Of a stretch of 12,305 bases of DNA, positions 1 to 4,184 are shown piece after piece (position 1 is the first letter of the stretch; each line of letters starts with the position of its first letter). The DNA comes from an uncultured Bacilli bacterium (lineage in GTDB: Bacteria > Bacillota_I > Bacilli_A > RF39 > UBA660), in contig CAKPHY010000031.1 of the NCBI GenBank assembly GCA_934162285.1, forward strand, positions 1 to 12,305, in the 5' to 3' direction. The notes beneath the pieces are model-generated. The model was not told the DNA's origin and searched no databases. It saw only the letters and a program-made list of their open reading frames with translations. The position numbers and the translations under genes are program-made.

Positions 1-17
1 TTTTATCTCGCAAATTA

Positions 18-26
18 ATTTTATCA
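18..26 (-). promoter_or_regulatory. possible extended -10 for a minus-strand gene beyond the left edge
   Basis: On the minus strand TGA is followed directly by TAAAAT (hexamer at 18-23), the same extended -10 form seen before several genes here. Only 17 bases remain before the window ends, so no start codon can be seen. A near-perfect palindrome, CTTTTCT-AAAA-AGAAAAG (30-47), overlaps the spacer and -35 area and could be an operator. This is weak in such AT-rich sequence. Confidence 0.3.
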
Positions 27-72
27 CATCTTTTCTAAAAAGAAAAGAGTATTGAACTTTGTCAACACTCTG

Positions 73-101
73 AAAAAAACACCGTTTAAAACGGTGTTTT
101 T
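73..101. terminator. bidirectional rho-independent terminator of the 51-residue protein gene
   Basis: CACCG and CGGTG form the core stem around a short A/T loop, extended by an A-run on the left and a T-run on the right. On the minus strand it follows the small membrane protein gene directly and runs into seven T. The right-hand T-run overlaps the TAA stop of that gene at 100-102. Confidence 0.8.
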
Positions 102-255
102 ATTGTGCGGCATTATAATAATAAACTAGAGTTGCAACAAAACTTGCAGTCATTACAATAACTAAAATTAAGGCTAAAAGTCTTGTCCAGTTAATATTTT
201 TAAACCATTTTTTTATACTAAATTTTTTCTTTTTTGGTAATTCCTTTTTTGCCAT
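100..255 (-). CDS. 51-residue single-pass membrane protein, function unknown
   Basis: A small open frame of 51 residues starts at ATG 255 behind a good ribosome binding site (GAGGTG, about five bases upstream) and ends in TAA inside its own terminator. The first 24 residues are strongly basic (MAKKELPKKKKF and further Lys/Trp/Arg). One hydrophobic helix follows at about residues 25-45, then a short tail ending NAAQ. This predicts an inner-membrane protein with a positively charged cytoplasmic N-terminus. The shape recalls the tiny DUF4044-like or Prli42-like membrane proteins of Firmicutes, but I do not see enough similarity to assign it to either. It diverges from the spoIIM-like gene. Two tandem TATAAT boxes (267-272 and 273-278) lie upstream. 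That it is a real gene is likely, from start signal, terminator and composition; its role is unknown. Confidence 0.75.
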   Translation of the reverse strand: MAKKELPKKKKFSIKKWFKNINWTRLLALILVIVMTASFVATLVYYYNAAQ

Positions 256-266
256 TTTCACACCTC

Positions 267-323
267 ATTATAATTATAATATAAATATTCAAAATTTGGA
301 ATAAATTTTGAAAAGATTAATAC
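267..323. promoter_or_regulatory. divergent promoter region between the 51-residue gene and spoIIM-like gene
   Basis: On the minus strand TATAAT occurs twice in tandem (267-272, 273-278). The outer copy is 17 bases from the ATG. On the plus strand TTGGAA (296-301) and TAATAC (318-323) are 16 bases apart and stand before the spoIIM-like gene. TTCCAA, the reverse of the same hexamer, lies 17 bases from the outer minus-strand TATAAT, so the two promoters may share a -35 site. The -35 matches are poor. Confidence 0.45.
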
Positions 324-341
324 ACTTTACTGGTGAAACAT

Positions 342-932
342 ATGAAAAAAATTCGTAATATAATTAATATTCCTAAAAGTAACAAGTATTTCATTTATAT
401 TTTAACAATAATTGCATTAGTAAGTGGTTCGCTTTTCTTTTTCAAAATAAATGCTAATGATCAAAGTATTATTAAAACTTATTTTGAAAATATTATAATA
501 AATAATGAATACCAAACTTTAATTGGTACAATAGGATTTAAATTTTTAATAATTTTTCTTTTCTGGATATTTGGTATATCAGCTATTGGTTTAATCACTA
601 ATTTATTTATATATTTTACTAAGGTATTTTTAACAGCTACATCAATTACATGTATGATTAACTTATACGATATTAAAGGCTTATTAATAGGTCTTATTTA
701 TGCTTTTCCTAGTAAAATAATTACAATAATGGTTTATTTTATTTTAACTATTTATTCAGTTAATTTTTCCTTGAGTTTAGTTAAATCAATTATCAAAAAA
801 GAACAATTTGATTTTAAAAATATTATAAGTAAATATAATAAAATATTTTTATATGCCATTATTATAGAAATATTTACATCTTTACTAGACTTTTATCTTA
901 CTCCTTTATTATTAAGAATGGTTTTAAAATGA
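342..932 (+). CDS. spoIIM: SpoIIM-like stage II sporulation membrane protein
   Basis: The product has 196 residues, close to the usual size of about 210 for SpoIIM. Hydrophobic segments lie at about residues 17-35, 67-90, 93-105, 112-145 and 168-192, consistent with a five-helix protein. Family-like features are the WIFGISAIGLITNL stretch (residues 75-88), the DIKGLLIG loop (110-117) followed by an FPSK turn where SpoIIM has PQN, the FSLSLV segment (142-147), and a final helix with Glu and LTPLLL, like the EayvsP ending of the family. SpoIIM forms the engulfment complex with SpoIID and SpoIIP in the mother-cell membrane, which remodels septal peptidoglycan. ATG 342 was chosen over the in-frame GTG at 333 because GGTGA (332-336) is then a ribosome binding site five bases upstream. 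mnmA follows at 31 bases with its own -10. Similarity is judged by eye; a related DUF95-type membrane protein is the alternative. Confidence 0.72.
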   Translation: MKKIRNIINIPKSNKYFIYILTIIALVSGSLFFFKINANDQSIIKTYFENIIINNEYQTLIGTIGFKFLIIFLFWIFGISAIGLITNLFIYFTKVFLTATSITCMINLYDIKGLLIGLIYAFPSKIITIMVYFILTIYSVNFSLSLVKSIIKKEQFDFKNIISKYNKIFLYAIIIEIFTSLLDFYLTPLLLRMVLK

Positions 933-938
933 AAACTG

Positions 939-958
939 TGTTATAATATTCGCGGTGA
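939..958 (+). promoter_or_regulatory. compact extended -10 plus RBS module of mnmA
   Basis: TGT-TATAAT (939-947) is a perfect extended -10. GGTGA (954-958) starts six bases after it, and the mnmA ATG (964) comes five bases later. A transcription start at the usual distance would fall at about 953-955, so the message would begin with its ribosome binding site. The spacing recurs at other genes in this window. Confidence 0.7.
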
Positions 959-963
959 TTTGT

Positions 964-2070
964 ATGAAAAAAGTTGTAATTGGAATGTCTGGTGGCGTAG
1001 ATAGTAGTGTTGCTGCTATTATTTTAAAAGAACAAGGCTACGAAGTAATTGGTTTATTTATGCGTAACTGGGATAGTTCAATAAATAATGATTATCTAGG
1101 CAACCCTAATTTAAATAATAATATTTGTCCTCAAGAAGAAGACTATAATGATGCCTTAAAGGTATGTGAGAGTTTAAATATTCCTTTGCATCGAATCGAT
1201 TTTGTAAAAGAGTACTGGGATTATGTATTTGAATATTTTTTAAGTGAATTAAAAAATGGCCGAACTCCTAATCCAGATATTATGTGTAATAAATATATTA
1301 AATTTGATATGTTTGTTAAAGAAGCTAAACGCTTAGGGGCTGACTATATTGCTACTGGTCATTATGCTAGAATTGTTGATGGAAAGTTATTAAAAGGTAT
1401 TGATCATAATAAAGATCAAACATATTTTTTATCTCAACTTTCAAAAGAGCAATTAAGTAATGTATTATTTCCTGTTGGTGATTTAGAAAAACCACGTGTT
1501 CGTGAAATTGCTTCTAAATATAATTTAATAACAGCTAAGAAAAAAGATTCTACAGGAATTTGTTTTATTGGCGAAAGAAATTTTACTAAATTTTTAGAAA
1601 ATTATTTACCAAATATTCCTGGTGATATTGTTAATATTGAGACAAAAGAAAAAGTCGGTACACATATTGGATTAATGTATTATACAATTGGTCAAAGAAA
1701 AGGCCTAAATTTGGGTGGCAATCAAGATCGTATATATGTTGTTGGGAAAGATTTAAATAAAAATATATTATACATTGCTCATGGTGATGAAAATAAATAT
1801 TTGGTATCTACAAGTGCTATAATTGAACAAGTAAATTGGATAGGGGATATAAAACCTAAAAAATGCTGTGCTAAATTTAGATACCGTCAGCCAGATAATG
1901 ATGTTGAACTAGAGTTTTTAGATAATGGCAATATTCTTGTTTCTTATGAACAAGGTATCAAATCAGTTACTCCTGGACAAGCGTGCGTTTTCTATTTAGG
2001 TGAAGAATGCTTAGGTGGAGGAATTATCAAAGAAGTTCAAAAAAATCATGAAAAACTTTGGTATTTATAA
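964..2070 (+). CDS. mnmA: tRNA-specific 2-thiouridylase MnmA
   Basis: MnmA inserts sulfur at C2 of the wobble uridine (U34) of tRNA-Lys, -Glu and -Gln, using ATP and a persulfide relayed from a cysteine desulfurase; it acts in the cytoplasm. The 368-residue product is the normal length. Visible signatures are the PP-loop SGGVDSS (residues 9-15), the first catalytic Cys in NPDIMCNKYIKF (Cys108), the TGHYAR loop (131-136), the second catalytic Cys in TGICFIGER (Cys200), and the YTIGQRKGL stretch. The C-terminal beta-barrel ends with an RYRQ and TPGQACVFY pattern typical of the family. ATG 964 is preferred to the in-frame GTG at 955 because that GTG is part of the GGTGA ribosome binding site. 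The gene has its own promoter within the gap after the spoIIM-like gene. No clear terminator is seen before the next gene. Confidence 0.97.
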   Translation: MKKVVIGMSGGVDSSVAAIILKEQGYEVIGLFMRNWDSSINNDYLGNPNLNNNICPQEEDYNDALKVCESLNIPLHRIDFVKEYWDYVFEYFLSELKNGRTPNPDIMCNKYIKFDMFVKEAKRLGADYIATGHYARIVDGKLLKGIDHNKDQTYFLSQLSKEQLSNVLFPVGDLEKPRVREIASKYNLITAKKKDSTGICFIGERNFTKFLENYLPNIPGDIVNIETKEKVGTHIGLMYYTIGQRKGLNLGGNQDRIYVVGKDLNKNILYIAHGDENKYLVSTSAIIEQVNWIGDIKPKKCCAKFRYRQPDNDVELEFLDNGNILVSYEQGIKSVTPGQACVFYLGEECLGGGIIKEVQKNHEKLWYL

Positions 2071-2097
2071 AAAATATACTTTACTATTACTTTACAC

Positions 2098-2126
2098 TTG
2101 ACATTTGACACTAAAGTAGTTAAAAT
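2098..2126 (+). promoter_or_regulatory. strong consensus promoter of the XRE-like gene
   Basis: TTGACA (2098-2103), a 17-base spacer and TAAAAT (2121-2126) make a near-ideal vegetative promoter. A second TTGACA lies at 2105-2110, overlapping the spacer as a direct repeat (TTGACAT-TTGACAC), which could be an operator. The ribosome binding site GGAGG (2133-2137) begins six bases after the -10, so the leader is again very short. Confidence 0.75.
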
Positions 2127-2146
2127 GATAGTGGAGGATAGTGAAT

Positions 2147-2923
2147 ATGGAAAGATTGAATGACATATTAAGAGAACTCGGAATCTCTAAAGTAAAATTA
2201 GCAAAATTTTTAGGAGTTTCACGCCAGATGATTTATAACTATCTCGAATTGGACGATTTAAATAAATGGCCAAAAGATAAAAAAGTAATGTTATTAAATT
2301 TACTTGGGATTAAAACACCAGAGGAATTAGATAATTTAAAAATAGATACAGATTATATAATGGATGTTGAAGCAAGAATTAATAGTATTTTTGAAAACAC
2401 TTATCGTAATGATTCTAATGATAATATGTATAATGGATTAAAGAAAAATCAAAGAGAATTATTGAAGGGGATAGTTAGTATTATTCACGAAAAATTAGAA
2501 GATGATACTGATGAAGAAGCTTATAATACTATGCGCTATTTATACTATTTTTTACAAGCTATTGATAGTTCAAAAGAATTAAAATATTTCTTAGCATATG
2601 TTGTAAAATCTATGGGTTTTGTAAAGCCATTAGAATTTGTATATAATGAAGATGAACAATTCGCTTTTGAAAGTATTATGTTCTCAGGAATGACTTTATA
2701 TAATAATGGTGGTCGTGGTCTTTCAAAAGTAAAATTAGCTGAATCTCATAAAAGATTTGTTAGCCAAATCGAACATAAAAAAGAAGAAAAAATGAGTCGT
2801 ACTTTAGAATTAAATACCATAAAAAGCCAAGCTTTAAAAGAACTAGGATATACAGAAATAAATGAACAAAATGCTGGTGAGATTTTAGAGAAAATGGCTG
2901 AAATACAATCTAGAAAAATGTAA
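2147..2923 (+). CDS. XRE-like helix-turn-helix protein with an unrecognised C-terminal domain
   Basis: The product has 258 residues. Residues 1-60 look like a lambda-repressor-type HTH: a helix, then KVKLAKFLGVSRQMIYNYL (15-33) as the HTH pair, then a further helix and a PEELDNL turn. The rest is mainly helical and charged, with a segment of acidic and aromatic residues (YYFLQAIDSSKELKYFLAYVV) and a basic, coiled-coil-like stretch near 205-240. I do not recognise residues 70-258. ATG 2147 fits GGAGG nine bases upstream better than the in-frame GTG at 2141. The gene has its own near-consensus promoter, suggesting constant or autorepressed expression, and converges on the MraZ-like gene with a shared terminator. 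It is probably a DNA-binding regulator whose targets cannot be read here. Confidence 0.7.
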   Translation: MERLNDILRELGISKVKLAKFLGVSRQMIYNYLELDDLNKWPKDKKVMLLNLLGIKTPEELDNLKIDTDYIMDVEARINSIFENTYRNDSNDNMYNGLKKNQRELLKGIVSIIHEKLEDDTDEEAYNTMRYLYYFLQAIDSSKELKYFLAYVVKSMGFVKPLEFVYNEDEQFAFESIMFSGMTLYNNGGRGLSKVKLAESHKRFVSQIEHKKEEKMSRTLELNTIKSQALKELGYTEINEQNAGEILEKMAEIQSRKM

Positions 2924-2926
2924 AAT

Positions 2927-2951
2927 AAAAAGGACTATCTTGTCCTTTTTT
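2927..2951. terminator. bidirectional terminator between convergent XRE-like and MraZ-like genes
   Basis: AAAAAGGAC (2927-2935) pairs with GTCCTTTTT (2942-2950) around a six-base loop. Both strands end in a T-run. The stop codon of the minus-strand gene (TAG, 2935-2937) lies at the base of the loop, so the last codons of that gene make up one arm of the stem. Confidence 0.85.
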
Positions 2952-3417
2952 GTTTTTGTATTTCATCAATATAATGGTTATAAGTTTCATCATTGGGATA
3001 ACAATTAATATATGCACCAAGCCCTTGAAAAATAATTTCACTATTAAATTTTATATCATAAGCTTTTCTAATAACACTTGGAATTAAAACACGATTTTGT
3101 GGATCAATTTGTTGTGATACATCAACAGTTAAAGCATAAGCTTCTTCAATTCTTCGTTCAAATTCTTCGATAATGCGACCATAAAAAGCACTATCACATT
3201 TATTAGAAGCTTCAATACGCATCTTATTCATCTCATCGAGTTTCTCTTTTAGATATTCATAACATGTTATTCTGAAACAATCTCTTCCATTAACGCCATG
3301 AAGAAAAGCAACTTTTTGGTATGGTTGTAAATTAAATATTTTAGATATAACAACGCGTCCTTTAGAGTCAACCTTACGAGATTCTGTTCCCATAAATGTT
3401 TTTTGATAAATATCCAT
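2935..3417 (-). CDS. orphan MraZ-like double AbrB/SpoVT-fold DNA-binding protein
   Basis: The 160-residue product carries two half-domains of the swapped-hairpin AbrB type, as in MraZ. The first has FMGTESRKVDSKGRVVIS (residues 8-25, with the DSKGR signature). The second has IDPQNRVLIPSVIRKAY (104-120, with DPQNR where MraZ has DxxGR). A longer helical linker than usual (about 55-97) lies between them; MraZ is normally about 143 residues. MraZ represses the division/cell wall (dcw) operon and usually sits directly before rsmH (mraW). Here no dcw gene is nearby, so this is a paralogue or a relocated gene and its target is unknown. The ribosome binding site is strong (AAGGGGG, nine bases before ATG 3417) and the promoter is consensus-like. 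It reads away from the AT-rich repeat region, so control of or binding to that region is conceivable but not shown. Confidence 0.75.
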   Translation of the reverse strand: MDIYQKTFMGTESRKVDSKGRVVISKIFNLQPYQKVAFLHGVNGRDCFRITCYEYLKEKLDEMNKMRIEASNKCDSAFYGRIIEEFERRIEEAYALTVDVSQQIDPQNRVLIPSVIRKAYDIKFNSEIIFQGLGAYINCYPNDETYNHYIDEIQKQKRTR

Positions 3418-3445
3418 ATAAATTTTCCCCCTTAAAACGTATGAT

Positions 3446-3474
3446 ATAATAGCATAAATATGTTATCTTGTCAA
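3446..3474 (-). promoter_or_regulatory. consensus promoter of the MraZ-like gene
   Basis: On the minus strand TTGACA (3469-3474), a 17-base spacer ending in TGC, and TATTAT (3446-3451) form a near-perfect promoter with an extended -10. No tandem MraZ-box-like repeats were seen near it. Confidence 0.8.
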
Positions 3475-3520
3475 ATTTAAAAATAATGCTTTAAAGTATA
3501 AATTTATTAACATTTAAATG

Positions 3521-3657
3521 ATAATCATATTAATTTTTAAAATAGTAAATAAAGTGTAAACCAGATGAAGAGAGTAGAGAAGTTAACATAATATTGATAA
3601 TAGAAGTTATAAAGTAGAGAAAACAAATATTAAGAAAAATAAAATTAATATGATTAT
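3521..3657. repeat. 17-base perfect inverted repeat enclosing 103 bases
   Basis: ATAATCATATTAATTTT (3521-3537) is the exact reverse complement of 3641-3657. The 103 bases between hold two direct copies of AGTAGAGAA and two of AGAAGTTA. It could be a large RNA stem-loop or the ends of a decayed small mobile element. Both arms are nearly all A/T, which raises the chance of coincidence, but a perfect 17-base match at this distance is still notable. Confidence 0.7.
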
Positions 3658-4001
3658 TAATAGAATATATAATACAAAAATTCAAAAATTTAAGAATTAA
3701 AATTTTAAATATGAATTATAAATTCAAATTAAAATATATCTAATTTAAACTTATAAAAAATATTTTATGATATAATATTAATATAGATGTTTATAATAAT
3801 TAAAAATAATGAATTTATAAAGTAAATATATAAAAAGACTTAAAAATTAAGAATTTTATAATAAAAACAATAATTTTAATTAATAAAATATGGACAATTA
3901 TTCATCAAATATATAACTTCTTATAATATATATTATGTTAACTTCTATAATTTGATAAATTTAAGATAATTTAATTATTATTAGAATAATATTCTCTACT
4001 T
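3573..4001. repeat. AGTAGAGAA motif, two direct copies and one inverted copy
   Basis: AGTAGAGAA is found at 3573-3581 and 3613-3621 (40 bases apart) and inverted as TTCTCTACT at 3992-4000. The inverted copy lies just upstream of the -10 of the 37-residue gene, at the place of its -35. These could be binding sites for a regulator or parts of an RNA structure. Confidence 0.6.
3578..3946. repeat. long-range imperfect inverted repeat, arms about 34 bases
   Basis: AGAAGTTAACATAATAT (3578-3594) is the exact reverse complement of 3930-3946. After 7 or 8 unmatched bases a second block, AGAAGTTAT (3602-3610), matches 3913-3921 in reverse. The order and spacing of the two blocks are therefore kept in both arms, some 300 bases apart, with the A/T-rich core between. 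AGAAGTTA thus occurs four times: two direct on the left (24 bases apart) and two inverted on the right (25 bases apart). Confidence 0.75.
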
Positions 4002-4005
4002 GGTT

Positions 4006-4023
4006 AATAATATTACTGGGTGA
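4006..4023 (+). promoter_or_regulatory. -10 plus RBS module of the 37-residue gene
   Basis: AATAAT (4006-4011) stands 16 bases before the ATG at 4028, the same distance as in mnmA, rarA and holA. GGTGA (4019-4023) is the ribosome binding site, four bases from the start. There is no TG extension, and the -35 position is taken by the inverted AGTAGAGAA motif. Confidence 0.5.
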
Positions 4024-4027
4024 TAAA

Positions 4028-4141
4028 ATGAAAAAGAATTCAAAAGTTCAATCTAGAAAAAATTCTGCTAGAAAAGCTGAAAATAATGCTAAATCTAATG
4101 AATGTAATGCAAATTCAGCAAAAAGCAATGAAGCTAAATAG
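4028..4141 (+). CDS. 37-residue Lys/Asn/Ser/Ala-rich small protein, possibly spore-associated
   Basis: A short open frame from ATG 4028 to TAG 4139-4141 gives 37 residues: starting MKKNSKVQSRKNSARKAE and continuing with NNAKSNECNANSAKSNEAK. It has a good ribosome binding site (GGTGA) and a terminator 14 bases after the stop, so it is probably translated. The protein is hydrophilic, basic and of low complexity, with one Cys and repeated (K)SNE and NA units. It has no signal peptide or membrane helix. Composition recalls small Asn/Lys-rich spore proteins of clostridia and bacilli (gamma-type SASP-like), and a SpoIIM-like gene is near, but there is no specific family motif. The function is therefore not assigned. 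It stands alone behind the A/T-rich repeat region, whose right-hand motif overlaps its promoter. Confidence 0.65.
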   Translation: MKKNSKVQSRKNSARKAENNAKSNECNANSAKSNEAK

Positions 4142-4154
4142 ATTGCTTTACCCG

Positions 4155-4184
4155 AAAAAAGAAGAGATTCACTCTCTTCTTTTC
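4155..4184. terminator. bidirectional terminator between the 37-residue gene and the sigma gene
   Basis: GAAGAGA (4161-4167) pairs with TCTCTTC (4173-4179) around a five-base loop, with an A-run before and a T-rich run after. The TGA stop of the minus-strand sigma gene (4169-4171) is inside the loop, so the codons for its KKRRE ending form one stem arm. Confidence 0.85.

Larger units (their letters stand above)
3475..4027. other. extremely A/T-rich intergenic stretch with mirrored repeats
   Basis: About 550 bases lie between the MraZ-like promoter and the 37-residue gene, without a credible coding frame on either strand. I counted 20 G or C in the 240 bases 3661-3900 (about 8 percent), well below the genes around it. 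Its two ends hold the few G/C-containing motifs, arranged as inverted repeats and listed separately. A plus-strand extended -10 (TGA-TATAAT, 3768-3776) lies in the middle with no start signal behind it. No DnaA box, tRNA, transposase remnant or riboswitch could be recognised. Confidence 0.8.

Noticed and set aside
2935..3417. SpoVT or AbrB identity for the MraZ-like protein
   Set aside because: There are two AbrB-type half-domains, at the N- and C-terminal parts, as in MraZ. SpoVT has one followed by a GAF domain, and AbrB has one with a short tail.
3573..3621. CRISPR-like array
   Set aside because: Only two or three short motif copies with uneven spacing, and no repeat of 23 bases or more.
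3787..3825. 12-codon frame after the extended -10 at 3768-3776
   Set aside because: No ribosome binding site and a composition no different from the surrounding A/T-rich sequence.
3475..4027. Chromosomal replication origin
   Set aside because: A/T richness and repeats suggested it, but no DnaA box (TTATCCACA or close forms) was seen and no dnaA, dnaN or rpmH is near.
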